From Rhodococcus rhodochrous (GTDB lineage: Bacteria; Actinomycetota; Actinomycetes; Mycobacteriales; Mycobacteriaceae), in contig NZ_CP027557.1 in NCBI RefSeq assembly GCF_014854695.1, positions 2,728,001 through 2,792,000 of the forward strand: a stretch of DNA of 64,000 nt, read 5' to 3'. A program made the translations under genes and the position numbers. Shown here in pieces: positions 1 to 8,686 of the stretch. The notes under the pieces are model-generated. The model saw nothing but the letters and a program-made list of their open reading frames with translations. It did not search any database and was not told the DNA's origin. How positions within the stretch are numbered: position 1 is the first letter of the stretch; each line of letters opens with the position of its first letter.

Positions 1-122
1 AGGACGAACGGGGGCGGCCGATCTCCGACAACCGGCTGGATCTCGAGTTGGCTCTGCACGTCTGTCATGTGCTCGGACGACCCGTGCTGATTCCCAAGGA
101 GAAGCGTTCGTCCGGCCGCTGA
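1..122 (+). CDS. 3' end of an unidentified gene (partial)
   Basis: An open frame enters from the left edge and ends at the TGA at 120-122, giving about 39 C-terminal residues (starts DERGRPISDN, ends KEKRSSGR). The start lies outside the window. I do not recognise the family. The tail is charged and shows no membrane segment. A gap of about 130 bp separates it from the next gene, so it probably belongs to a separate transcription unit. Confidence 0.4.
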   Translation, partial: DERGRPISDNRLDLELALHVCHVLGRPVLIPKEKRSSGR

Positions 123-252
123 CCCGATTTTTGTGCAGGATCGACAAGAGAAGCGTCGAAGTTGGTCTCGTGGGGACGTGTCCTGGATCACGCCGGCAGC
201 ATAGTGTCGTGCATCACAACCGATACGTGCTCGTCGGACCGAGGAGCTGTAG

Positions 253-1716
253 ATGCCCTTCTCCCGCTTTCCCTTCCTCCCCTGGAACGTCCCCGCCGAG
301 GATCGCTCTCGTGCGGCGGTCCGGGACGACAGGCTCGAACTCACTTACGCTCAGCTCGACGACCGAACCCGCGCTGTCGCAGCACAGTTCGCGCGGCACA
401 GCGTCGGCGCGGGCGACATCGTCGCGATCATGCTGCCGAACCGGGTCGAACTGCTCGTCGCGATGCTCGCGTCGTGGCGTCTCGGTGCTGCTGCGACACC
501 CGTCAATCCGGCGTTCACGGAATCCGAAGCGGCCTATCAGATCTCGGACTCCGGCGCTGTCCTGGTGGTCAACCACTCGGTGGACGCACCGGCCGGCGGC
601 CGACCCAGCATCGCAGTGGACGATCTCGCCGACGAGGGCGACGGCCCCGACCCTGTGGCCCTGCGCGGCGACGAATTGAGCCTGGTCATCTACACCAGCG
701 GGTCCACCGGACGGCCGAAGGGCGTGATGCTCGATCACGACAACGCCGAGGCCATGTCGTCGACGATGGCGCAGCATTTCCGTCTCACCGCCGACGACCA
801 CTGCATGCTCGTCCTGCCATTGTTCCACGTCAACGCGATCATGGTGAGTGCACTGGCGGTCTGGCGTTCGCACGGACAGCTCAGTGTCATCGGGTCGTTC
901 TCCGCGACCCGGTTCTTCGACCACGTGGAAAAGCTCCGTCCCACATACTTTTCCGCTGTACCCGCGATCTACGCGATGCTCGCGGCGTTGCCCGACACCG
1001 TGAGCCCCGACACCTCGTCGCTGCGGTTCGTGGTGTGCGGCGCCGCGCCGGTATCGAAGGAACTGCTGCAGCGGTGCCACGACCGCTTCGGCTTCGTCAT
1101 GGTCGAGGGATACGGACTCACCGAAGCGACCTGTGCGTCCGCCTGCAATCCCGTCGACGGTGTCCGCAAACTCGGAACGGTCGGACCGGCACTGCCCGGA
1201 CAGCGGATCGGGATCATGTCCCCGGAGGATGAACTGCTGGCACCCGGCGAGACAGGGGAGGTGGTCATCGCGGGACCGACGGTCATGCGTGGCTACCTCG
1301 ATCGCCCCGATGCGACCGCCGAGACCGTCCGCGACGGTTGGCTGCACACCGGGGACATCGGGCTCCTGGACGAGGACGGTTATCTGCGCATCGTCGACCG
1401 CGTCAAGGACATGATCATCCGCGGAGGTGAGAACATCTATCCCAAGGAGATCGAAACCGTCCTGACCTCGGTCGACGACGTTCTCGAAGCCGCGGTCGTC
1501 GGGCGGCCCGACCCGGTCCTCGGCGAGGTTCCCGTCGCCTACGTGGAGCTGTACCCGGATGCGACGACGACCGCCGAGGACCTCCTCGAGCACTGCCGGC
1601 GGCACCTGATGCGCGCGAAGGTGCCCGAGCGGATCGACATCCTCGACGCGCTACCGAAGAACCCCGTCGGCAAGATCGACAAACCCTCACTCAGGCGCGC
1701 ATTGCAACACGCCTGA
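253..1716 (+). CDS. Class I acyl-CoA synthetase / AMP-binding ligase
   Basis: Cytosolic adenylate-forming enzyme of 487 residues that activates a carboxylic acid to acyl-AMP and then acyl-CoA. The phosphate-binding loop YTSGSTGRPKG lies near residues 142-153. GYGLTEAT follows in the middle, then TGDIG, then the hinge and A8 motif KDMIIRGGENIYPKEIE near residue 386. The C-terminal catalytic lysine is in NPVGKIDK near residue 473. The length is normal for short- or medium-chain acid:CoA ligases. It starts a plus-strand cluster with a DUF3556 protein, an FAD oxidoreductase and an MpaB-like oxygenase, which suggests a lipid or isoprenoid acid substrate. The substrate cannot be read from the sequence. 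Confidence 0.9.
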   Translation: MPFSRFPFLPWNVPAEDRSRAAVRDDRLELTYAQLDDRTRAVAAQFARHSVGAGDIVAIMLPNRVELLVAMLASWRLGAAATPVNPAFTESEAAYQISDSGAVLVVNHSVDAPAGGRPSIAVDDLADEGDGPDPVALRGDELSLVIYTSGSTGRPKGVMLDHDNAEAMSSTMAQHFRLTADDHCMLVLPLFHVNAIMVSALAVWRSHGQLSVIGSFSATRFFDHVEKLRPTYFSAVPAIYAMLAALPDTVSPDTSSLRFVVCGAAPVSKELLQRCHDRFGFVMVEGYGLTEATCASACNPVDGVRKLGTVGPALPGQRIGIMSPEDELLAPGETGEVVIAGPTVMRGYLDRPDATAETVRDGWLHTGDIGLLDEDGYLRIVDRVKDMIIRGGENIYPKEIETVLTSVDDVLEAAVVGRPDPVLGEVPVAYVELYPDATTTAEDLLEHCRRHLMRAKVPERIDILDALPKNPVGKIDKPSLRRALQHA

Positions 1717-1789
1717 CCCTCATCCCTCGTCCTACCTCGACGCGAGTGCCCCTCGCGGTGATGAGCCCTGCCCACCTTCAGGAGTCACA

Positions 1790-3607
1790 ATGGGATTCAA
1801 GACGGCAGACATGCCACCGGTCGACCCGGCCACCTACGACGACATGCCCTTCATGGAGCGCATGCGGGTGCTGGCGACCCACTGGGCCGAATACGGTTTC
1901 GGCAGCCCCAAACAGATGCACATGCTCTACGTGTACAAGCTGATCTTCTACGTTCTCGGTGGGGTGGCGGTCGTCGGACTCACCACGCCCGGACTGGGTT
2001 TCGCCGATCTCGCCGACTGGTGGGGCGAGCCGATCGTCTACCAGAAGCTGATGGTGTGGACGATCCTGTTCGAGATCACCGGCTACGCGTCGTCCTCCGG
2101 CCCGCTGGCGTTCAAGTTCAAGCCGTTCACGGGTGGCTGGCGTTACTGGACCCGCCGCGGCACCCTGCGGCTCCCACCCTGGCCGAAGGTGGTGCCGTTC
2201 ACCCGCGGTGACCATCGCACCGTCGTCGATGTCGCGATCTACTTCGCGCTCCTGGCCACGCTGCTGTTCCTACTGCTCGGACCCGGCGTCACGACCGCTA
2301 CCCTGCCGGGAAGCGAGGTCGGGTTGCTCCCGCAGTGGGCGCTGCTGACCTATGTCGGCCTCATCGTCGTCATGGGTCTGCGCGACCGCGTGGTCTTCCT
2401 GGCCGCACGCTCGGAACAGTACGTCGCCGTCATGTTCTTCTTCGGCATCTTCAGCAACCACGTCGACATGATCCTGGCCGCCAAGATCGCGCTGGTCACC
2501 GTGTGGTTCGGCGCAGGTGTCTCCAAATTCGGTCACCACTTCACCAATGTGATCCCGCCGATGCTCAGCAACACCCCGTGGATCACTTCGAAGCGGTTCA
2601 AGCGCTCGCTCTACCGCAACTTCCCGCAGGATCTTCGTCCGTCGAAGGTCAGCTGGTTCCTTGCCCACGTCTGCGGCACCGTCGTCGAACTCGTCGTCCC
2701 GCTGGTGCTGCTGTTCTCGACGAACACGACGATCACCTGGCTCGCCATCATCGGCATGGTCATGTTCCACATCTTCATCACCTCGACCTTCCCGCTGGCG
2801 GTCCCGCTCGAGTGGAACGTCTTCTACATGTTCGCCGCCGTCTGGCTCTTCGGTGGATTCCCCGCCGGCGCCGGCTACGGGGTGGGCGACGTAAGCTCCG
2901 TTTGGATCCTCGCGCCGATCCTCGTCGCCTTCCTGCTGTTCCCGATCCTCGGCAACCTGCGCCCCGACCTCGTCTCCTTCCTGCCGTCGATGCGTCAGTA
3001 CGCCGGCAACTGGGCGTCGGCCCTGTGGGCCTTCCGCGGTGACGAGGCGGAGAACAAGCTCAACGAGAACCTCACCAAGTTCAACGACAACCAGATCGAC
3101 CAGCTGAGTGGGGCGTTCGGCAAGGAGGTCGCCGAGATCTTCATGCAGAAGGCAGTCGCATGGCGCACCATGCACAGCCAGGGTCGCGGCCTGATGTCGC
3201 TGATGATGCGGCACCTCGACAAGCTCGAGAACTACCGCATCCGCGAAGGCGAGTTCACCTGCACGACCCTGGTGGGCTGGCAGTTCGGCGACGGTCACCT
3301 GCACAACGAGCAGACCATCAGCGCGGTGCAGGAACGGTGCCGGTTCGAACCGGGAGAATGCGTCATCGTGTGGATCGAGTCCCAGCCGATCCATCGGAAG
3401 ACGCTGGATTACAAGGTGATCGACGCGGCGCTCGGTGTCGTCGAGCGCGGTCACTATCACATCGAGGACGCGGTCTCTGCGCAGCCGTGGCTGCCCGACG
3501 GCCCGATCCCGCACACCGTCACCTGGCGGATGTCCGGCTACGAACCAGCCGGGACGGCCTACCTCCACCCGCAGGTCCGGCCCGATCGTGTCAAGGTTGG
3601 AGCATGA
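1790..3607 (+). CDS. DUF3556 multi-pass membrane protein
   Basis: Protein of 605 residues that looks like the mycobacterial/rhodococcal DUF3556 family, recognised by its opening (GFKTADMPPVDPATYDD) and layout. After a short cytosolic start there are about eight hydrophobic segments between residues 45 and 400, for example LIFYVLGGVAVVGL, YFALLATLLFLLLG and WILAPILVAFLLFPIL. A soluble C-terminal domain of about 200 residues follows. Function is unknown. A GAGTCAC stretch precedes the ATG. The stop overlaps the next start as ATGA, so the FAD oxidoreductase downstream is translationally coupled and the two probably act together, perhaps on a membrane lipid. Confidence 0.85.
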   Translation: MGFKTADMPPVDPATYDDMPFMERMRVLATHWAEYGFGSPKQMHMLYVYKLIFYVLGGVAVVGLTTPGLGFADLADWWGEPIVYQKLMVWTILFEITGYASSSGPLAFKFKPFTGGWRYWTRRGTLRLPPWPKVVPFTRGDHRTVVDVAIYFALLATLLFLLLGPGVTTATLPGSEVGLLPQWALLTYVGLIVVMGLRDRVVFLAARSEQYVAVMFFFGIFSNHVDMILAAKIALVTVWFGAGVSKFGHHFTNVIPPMLSNTPWITSKRFKRSLYRNFPQDLRPSKVSWFLAHVCGTVVELVVPLVLLFSTNTTITWLAIIGMVMFHIFITSTFPLAVPLEWNVFYMFAAVWLFGGFPAGAGYGVGDVSSVWILAPILVAFLLFPILGNLRPDLVSFLPSMRQYAGNWASALWAFRGDEAENKLNENLTKFNDNQIDQLSGAFGKEVAEIFMQKAVAWRTMHSQGRGLMSLMMRHLDKLENYRIREGEFTCTTLVGWQFGDGHLHNEQTISAVQERCRFEPGECVIVWIESQPIHRKTLDYKVIDAALGVVERGHYHIEDAVSAQPWLPDGPIPHTVTWRMSGYEPAGTAYLHPQVRPDRVKVGA

Positions 3608-5037
3608 CCGACGCGGTGATAGTCGGCAGCGGGCCCAACGGGCTCGCTGCCGCCGTCGTCCTCTCCTCCGAGGGCGTACGGGTACGAGTGCTCGAGGCAG
3701 CAGAGACGATCGGTGGCGGTACGCGCAGCAGCGAACTGACCCTGCCGGGCCTGCTCCACGACGAATGCAGCGGCTTCCACCCGCTGGCCGTGGACACACC
3801 CTTCAGCCGGGAGTACGACCTCGCGGAACACGGGCTGAGCTGGTCGTGGCCCGAGGTGCAGTACACCCATCCGCTCGACGGCGGACGTGGCGGCGCGGCC
3901 TATCGATCTGTAGACGACACCGCCGCGGAACTCGGGACCGACGGGTCCATGTGGCGCCGGATCTTCGGCGCGCTGACCGAACGATTCGGCGGCATCACCG
4001 AGGACTTCCTGCGCCCGATGCTGCACGTGCCCGTCCATCCGGTGCTACTCGCCAGATTCGGGATGTTCGCCGCGATGCCCGCCGACGTGCTCGCACGCGC
4101 CTGGTCCACACCCGAGGCGCGCGCCCTCTTCGGTGGGGTGGCGGCCCACGCCCTGCGGCCCTTCGGCTCGCCGATGTCCTCGGCCATCGGCGTCGCGCTG
4201 GGCACGGCCGCGCACGCCTACGGGTGGCCGGTCGCGCAGGGCGGATCGCGCGCCATCGCCGCAGCGATGGCGTCACTGATCGAGAAGAACGGCGGCACCG
4301 TCGAAACCGGGGTACGCGTGGAGTCCCTCGACGAACTCGGCGACCCCGATCTGGTGTTCCTCGACACCTCACCCGCCGACGCCGTGCGGATCGTCGGCGA
4401 CAGGCTGCCCCGCCGCACCGCCCGCGCCTACCGCCGGTACAAGCACGGTCCGGGGGCGTTCAAGGTCGAGTACGCCGTCGAGGGCACCGTGCCCTGGCAG
4501 CACGAACCGTCCCGCCGCGCCGGCACCGTCCACGTCTGCGGTTCGTACGCCGAGACGGCGGCAGCCGAACGCCAGGTGAACCGGGGGATCATGCCCGATC
4601 GTCCCTACGTCCTGGTCGGCCAACAGTTCCTCGCCGACCCGTCGCGATCCGCAGGGAACCTGAACCCGCTCTACGCCTACGCGCACGTCCCGCACGGGTA
4701 CACCGGCGACGCGACCGAGCCGATCACCGCACAGATCGAACGGTTCGCCCCGGGCTTCCGCGACACGATCCGTGCCGTGCACGTGCGGACGACGACCGAG
4801 ATGTCGGTCCACAACGCGAACTACGTGGGTGGGGACATCGTCACCGGAGCCAACAGTGCGGTGCAACTCGTGCTCCGGCCCCGCCCGGCACTGGACCCGT
4901 ACGCGACCGGCGTTCCCGGGGTGTACCTGTGCTCGGCGGCGACTCCGCCGGGTGCCGGGGCGCACGGCATGTGCGGCTACCACGCCGCCCGGTCGGCGTT
5001 GGCGTACCTGCAGACACGAGGTGATCTTCCGGGGTGA
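3604..5037 (+). CDS. FAD-dependent oxidoreductase (phytoene desaturase-like)
   Basis: Protein of 477 residues. The ATG at 3604 was chosen because it overlaps the stop of the upstream gene (ATGA) and puts the dinucleotide-binding motif at the very N-terminus: VGSGPNGLAAAVVLSSEG followed by an acidic residue in VLEAAE and then GGGTRS. This is the layout of flavin amine oxidase/phytoene dehydrogenase-type enzymes. The C-terminal YLCSAATPPGAGAHGMCGYHAA matches the second FAD-contacting region of that superfamily. It sits between a membrane protein and an MpaB-like oxygenase. A role in desaturating or oxidising a hydrophobic substrate is inferred. Confidence 0.85.
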   Translation: MTDAVIVGSGPNGLAAAVVLSSEGVRVRVLEAAETIGGGTRSSELTLPGLLHDECSGFHPLAVDTPFSREYDLAEHGLSWSWPEVQYTHPLDGGRGGAAYRSVDDTAAELGTDGSMWRRIFGALTERFGGITEDFLRPMLHVPVHPVLLARFGMFAAMPADVLARAWSTPEARALFGGVAAHALRPFGSPMSSAIGVALGTAAHAYGWPVAQGGSRAIAAAMASLIEKNGGTVETGVRVESLDELGDPDLVFLDTSPADAVRIVGDRLPRRTARAYRRYKHGPGAFKVEYAVEGTVPWQHEPSRRAGTVHVCGSYAETAAAERQVNRGIMPDRPYVLVGQQFLADPSRSAGNLNPLYAYAHVPHGYTGDATEPITAQIERFAPGFRDTIRAVHVRTTTEMSVHNANYVGGDIVTGANSAVQLVLRPRPALDPYATGVPGVYLCSAATPPGAGAHGMCGYHAARSALAYLQTRGDLPG

Positions 5038-5131
5038 ATGTGCGGTGACGGGCGCGCGCGGCGCGCGAAACTTCGCACACGCAAATAACATTCTCCCGAC
5101 ATGCACTCCCCCCGGTGCTGAAGGAGCCCCC

Positions 5132-5995
5132 GTGACCGCAACCACCCCCCACCCTGCCCAGAACGCGCCGCGTGAAGACGACGGCTACTTCGGCCCCGGC
5201 TCCGTCTCGTGGAGGGTGTACGCCGACCCGTCCTCTCGCGTCGCGGGCATGGCGGGTCTGCTGCTGCAGGCACTCAACCCCGGGATGATGCGGCTGTTCG
5301 AGCACGCGTCGGCCGCGTACGTCGATCCGAAGGGGCGGGACGAGCGCACCGGCCGCTATCTCGACACGGTCATGTTCGGTGACAAGGCCCATGCGGATGC
5401 CGCCGCTGCGTCGGTGCGCCGCATGCACGCGCACGCCGTCTGGGACGACCCGCACACCGGCACCACGCTGCGCGCCGACGAGCCCGCGTGGATCGACTGG
5501 ACGCACAACGCCCTCGCGTTCGCGCTGCTGCGCGGTGCGGAAGCCTTCGGCCTCGACCTGACCCCGGCCGAGCAGGACAAGTTCGTCGTCGAGCAGCACA
5601 TCGCCGCAGAACTCGTCGGCGCGGACCCGGTCCGCCTGCCCGCTACCCGGGCCGACCTCGAGGCGTACGTCGACGAGCAGCGCCACTGGTTGTCGCTGTC
5701 GCTCGCGGCCGCCGAGGTGACGCACGCGCTCCGCAAGCCGAACCTGTGGGGCAATCCGGTGAAGGTGTTCACCTTCGTCGTCGTGCAGGACGGCATGCTG
5801 TCGCTGCTGCCGGAGTGGGCGCGCCTGATGTACGGAATCGAGGGGCGCCCGATGAACCTGCGCGCCGCGGCACGCACCACCAAGCGGCTCATCGGCATCG
5901 CTCGTAAGAACGAGTCGTACGACAAGATGGTCGCCGAGATCACCACGCGCATCGACGAGGCTCCCTACCGCAAGGTGCGTGCGCGCAAGGCCTGA
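5132..5995 (+). CDS. Oxygenase MpaB family protein (DUF2236)
   Basis: Protein of 287 residues from a GTG start preceded by AAGGAG at 5121-5126. It shows family hallmarks: GPGSVSWRVYADPSS near the start, VMFGDKAHADAAAASVRRMHA, and the helical WIDWTHNALAFALLRGAEAFG. The family includes latex-clearing and mycophenolic-acid-type heme oxygenases that cleave isoprenoid chains. That activity is known for some members and only inferred here. It lies last in the 0.25-6.0 kb cluster. The minus-strand gene that follows ends only 7 bp away, so the two are tightly convergent. Confidence 0.85.
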   Translation: MTATTPHPAQNAPREDDGYFGPGSVSWRVYADPSSRVAGMAGLLLQALNPGMMRLFEHASAAYVDPKGRDERTGRYLDTVMFGDKAHADAAAASVRRMHAHAVWDDPHTGTTLRADEPAWIDWTHNALAFALLRGAEAFGLDLTPAEQDKFVVEQHIAAELVGADPVRLPATRADLEAYVDEQRHWLSLSLAAAEVTHALRKPNLWGNPVKVFTFVVVQDGMLSLLPEWARLMYGIEGRPMNLRAAARTTKRLIGIARKNESYDKMVAEITTRIDEAPYRKVRARKA

Positions 5996-6002
5996 CCCTG
6001 TC

Positions 6003-7310
6003 TCAGAAGGAGGGATTCGGCCGGACGAACCGTTCGTCGATGTCGGCGATCGATCGGGCGCCGGTCAATGCCATGGTGAGGTCGAACTCGGCGATCACGT
6101 TGCGGATCACCTCCTCGACACCCTGTCGACCTGCGATCGCCAATCCGTACATGTAGGGCCGGCCGAGCAGCACGGCGTCCGCGCCGAGCGCGAGCGCAAC
6201 GAAGACGTCGGCACCGCTTCGGATCCCGCTGTCCAGCAGCACGGTCGGCTCCCGGCCGATCGCGGCACGGATGTCGAGCAGGGCATCGAGCGAGGCGATC
6301 GATCCGTCGACCTGGCGTCCACCGTGGTTCGACACGACGAGGGCGTCGACTCCGAGATCCACGGCGCGACGCGCATCGTCGGGATGCAGAATTCCCTTGA
6401 GCACGATGGGAAGTCGCGTCCGATCACGCAACGTTGCCAGATGCTCCCAGCTCAGTCCCGGATTGGAGTAGATGTCGAGGAAGGTCTCCGCGGCGGCGCG
6501 CGGCACGGGGGAGCGGAGGTTGTCGAGGAGTCGACCCGGATGGTTGCGGGTCATCGACAGCAGCGTGCGGATCGCGCCGAGTGTGACATCGGGTCGCTCC
6601 GTCACCATCTCGCGGGCGGCGTCGATCCGCTCCCGGACGATGTCGAGGAAGCGGGGATCCGAGGTGTACTGTGCGATGCCCTCGCCACGTGCGAACGGCA
6701 GCGACCCGAGATTCAGGTCCTGCGGACGCCACCCCAGCATCGTCGTGTCGAGGGTGACGACGACGGCTTCGGCGCCGGCTGCTTCGGCCCGTCGCAGCAG
6801 GCTGTCGACGAGATCCTCGTCGGAACTCCAGTACAGCTGGAACCAGCGGGACGCAGAGCCCATCGCGCCGGCACAGTCCTCCATGGAATTGCAGCCTTGG
6901 TTGGAGAAGATGTACGGCACGCCGGTCGCGGCAGCCGCCCGCGCGATCGCCAGGTCGCTGTCGGCAGCCATCAACGCTCCCGCCCCGATCGGGGCCAGCA
7001 GCAGCGGCGAGGAGAGCGACGTGCCCGCCACGGTCGTACGCAGGTCGCGTTCGGTGATGCCGTGGGCCATGCGCGGGACGAACGCCCACCGGTCGAACGC
7101 GCGCCGATTGTTGCGCATGGTGCGTCCCTCACCGGCACCGCCCGCGACATACGCCCAGGCCCGCTTCGAACTCGCACGTCGGGCGGCGCGTTCGAGGTCG
7201 CCGAAGGACGTCGGAACGGCCGGACGCCGGCCCAACGCTCCATTGCGGTACACGACCCCCTGACGTTCCCGGCCGGGGCCGGCGGGTGCAGATGCGGCAG
7301 TTTCGGTCAC
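6003..7310 (-). CDS. FMN-dependent alpha-hydroxy acid oxidase
   Basis: Protein of 435 residues of the lactate 2-monooxygenase / L-lactate dehydrogenase / glycolate oxidase superfamily. The TIM-barrel motifs are visible: LLLAPIGAGALM near the N-terminus, FQLYWSSDED, VVTLDTTMLGWRPQDL, the catalytic and FMN stretch LVVSNHGGRQVDGS, and the phosphate-binding LLDSGIRSGADV and ALGADAVLLGRPYMYGLA. The GTG at 7310 was chosen because GAGAGGGG lies upstream and the residues before it (rich in Ser, Thr and Pro) do not resemble the family. The methyltransferase gene diverges from it. The substrate is a 2-hydroxy acid of unknown identity. Confidence 0.88.
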   Translation of the reverse strand: MTETAASAPAGPGRERQGVVYRNGALGRRPAVPTSFGDLERAARRASSKRAWAYVAGGAGEGRTMRNNRRAFDRWAFVPRMAHGITERDLRTTVAGTSLSSPLLLAPIGAGALMAADSDLAIARAAAATGVPYIFSNQGCNSMEDCAGAMGSASRWFQLYWSSDEDLVDSLLRRAEAAGAEAVVVTLDTTMLGWRPQDLNLGSLPFARGEGIAQYTSDPRFLDIVRERIDAAREMVTERPDVTLGAIRTLLSMTRNHPGRLLDNLRSPVPRAAAETFLDIYSNPGLSWEHLATLRDRTRLPIVLKGILHPDDARRAVDLGVDALVVSNHGGRQVDGSIASLDALLDIRAAIGREPTVLLDSGIRSGADVFVALALGADAVLLGRPYMYGLAIAGRQGVEEVIRNVIAEFDLTMALTGARSIADIDERFVRPNPSF

Positions 7311-7409
7311 GAGTGAGTTCCCCTCTCGAGCGGTGGCGCTTGTCGATCCTTCCTCACGAACCCGGTCGAGTGAACCGGTTACCGGTGTCGAATTCGTAAT
7401 CGGTGCGGT

Positions 7410-7439
7410 GGATCCGACGGCGGGCGTACCGTCGGATCC
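7410..7439. promoter_or_regulatory. 11-bp inverted repeat touching a start codon
   Basis: GGATCCGACGG (7410-7420) and CCGTCGGATCC (7429-7439) form a perfect inverted repeat with an 8-nt spacer. Its right arm ends at the base before the ATG of the methyltransferase gene. No Shine-Dalgarno sequence fits between. It could be an operator in the divergent promoter region or an mRNA hairpin that limits initiation. Confidence 0.5.
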
Positions 7440-8105
7440 ATGACCGAGGACGGCCAGGTTGCCCCGTGGGACGACATCTACCGGGGCGTCGCCGAAGGGT
7501 TTTCGGGCCCCGTACCGTGGAACATCGGCGAACCCCAGCCCGAGATCGCCCGATTGATCGACGAGGGCAGATTCCGCAGCGACGTGCTGGACGCAGGCTG
7601 CGGACATGCCGAGACCTCCCTCCACCTGGCGGCACAGGGCTACACGGTGGTCGGTCTCGACCTGTCACCGACCGCCATCGAGGCCGCTCGAGACGCGGCA
7701 ACGGAGCGGGGTCTGACGACCGCGACCTTTCAGGTCGCCGACATCACTTCGTTCACGGGTTTCGACGGCCGGTTCGCGACGATCGTCGACAGCACCCTGT
7801 TCCATTCGCTGCCTGTGGACCGGCGCCGCGCCTACCTGAGCGCCGTCACTCGTGCCGCTGCTCCGAGTGCGTTCTTCTTCGTCCTTGCCTTCTCGAAGGA
7901 CGCCTTCCCTGAAGAGGGCCAGGGACCCAATCCGGTGACGGACGACGAGTTGCGCGACGCGGTTGCAGAGTTCTGGACCGTCGACGACGTGCGGCCGGCG
8001 TTCATCCACGCATTTCTCGGCGACGAGGATGCTGCCGCGTGGCAGCGTGACGACAAGGGCCGCTCGAAGCTCCCGGCCTGGTTGTTGTCGGCCCACCGCG
8101 GTTGA
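7440..8105 (+). CDS. Class I SAM-dependent methyltransferase
   Basis: Protein of 221 residues with a Rossmann-type methyltransferase core: motif I VLDAGCGHAETSLHLA near residue 50, the acidic end of beta-2 in VGLDLSP, VADITSF as motif II, and DSTLFHSL as motif IV. The N-terminus (WDDIYRGVAEG, then PVPWNIGEPQPEI) matches small methyltransferases annotated as thiopurine or tellurite-type. The ATG directly follows a hairpin (7410-7439) and has no Shine-Dalgarno, so translation may be leaderless or controlled. The methyl acceptor is unknown. Confidence 0.88.
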   Translation: MTEDGQVAPWDDIYRGVAEGFSGPVPWNIGEPQPEIARLIDEGRFRSDVLDAGCGHAETSLHLAAQGYTVVGLDLSPTAIEAARDAATERGLTTATFQVADITSFTGFDGRFATIVDSTLFHSLPVDRRRAYLSAVTRAAAPSAFFFVLAFSKDAFPEEGQGPNPVTDDELRDAVAEFWTVDDVRPAFIHAFLGDEDAAAWQRDDKGRSKLPAWLLSAHRG

Positions 8106-8205
8106 GGGTGCACGCGGACATTCGATTGCAGTGCCGGGGTGCGGAGTTCACCATCGGATCTGTCGGAGCGGACCACCCGCGCCTCGTCATGATCCAGGAG
8201 TCACC

Positions 8206-8686
8206 GTGCACCCGGATGTCCTACCCGGAACCGATCCGCTGGTCGAGTACGGCTGGTCCGAGCAGATCGCGGAACGGTTCGCGAACAACGATATCCAGGG
8301 AACTCCCGGCCGGATCGTGCGGGTCGGTCACCGTCTGTGCGGTGCTGCCGCGTACCGGCGCGATTCGTCGTGCCGACGCGTCGGGACGTTCGGGAGAGCA
8401 GGTTCTCGCCGCGAACGTCGACACCGTTCCGCCTTCCCCCGAGATCGACGAGCTCGCTCAGTACTGCCGCTTTACGGACTGTTCGCACGAGACCGAGCCG
8501 GGATGTGCGGTCCACGCCGCCGTCGACTGTGGCGACCTCGATGCCCGGCGAGTGGAGAGTCATCGCAAACTGCGGCGTGAGAACGAGTGGATCGCGGCCC
8601 GGTCCGATGCCCGGTTGCGGCACGAGCGGACCCGCGAGATCAAGGTGATGAGCCGCGCGATCCGGGCGTATTACCGCGACCGCTGA
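8206..8686 (+). pseudogene. Decayed rsgA (ribosome small-subunit GTPase) remnant
   Basis: From the GTG at 8206 (CCAGGAG upstream) one frame reads PLVEYGWSEQIAERF, then NNDIQGTPGRIVRV, which matches the N-terminal OB-fold of RsgA/EngC. The match then shifts by one frame and continues as GEQVLAANVDTV, the junction before the GTPase core. Next comes directly the C-terminal zinc segment CRFTDCSHETEPGCAV, followed by RKLRRENEWIAARSDARLR. The roughly 170-residue GTPase domain with G1-G4 motifs is missing. A frameshift plus a large in-gene deletion make this a pseudogene. A working rsgA is presumably elsewhere in the genome. Confidence 0.8.

Noticed and set aside
214-1605. A 463-residue open frame antisense to the acyl-CoA synthetase
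   Set aside because: High-GC DNA gives long antisense frames opposite real genes. The plus-strand protein has every family motif, while the antisense product has none.
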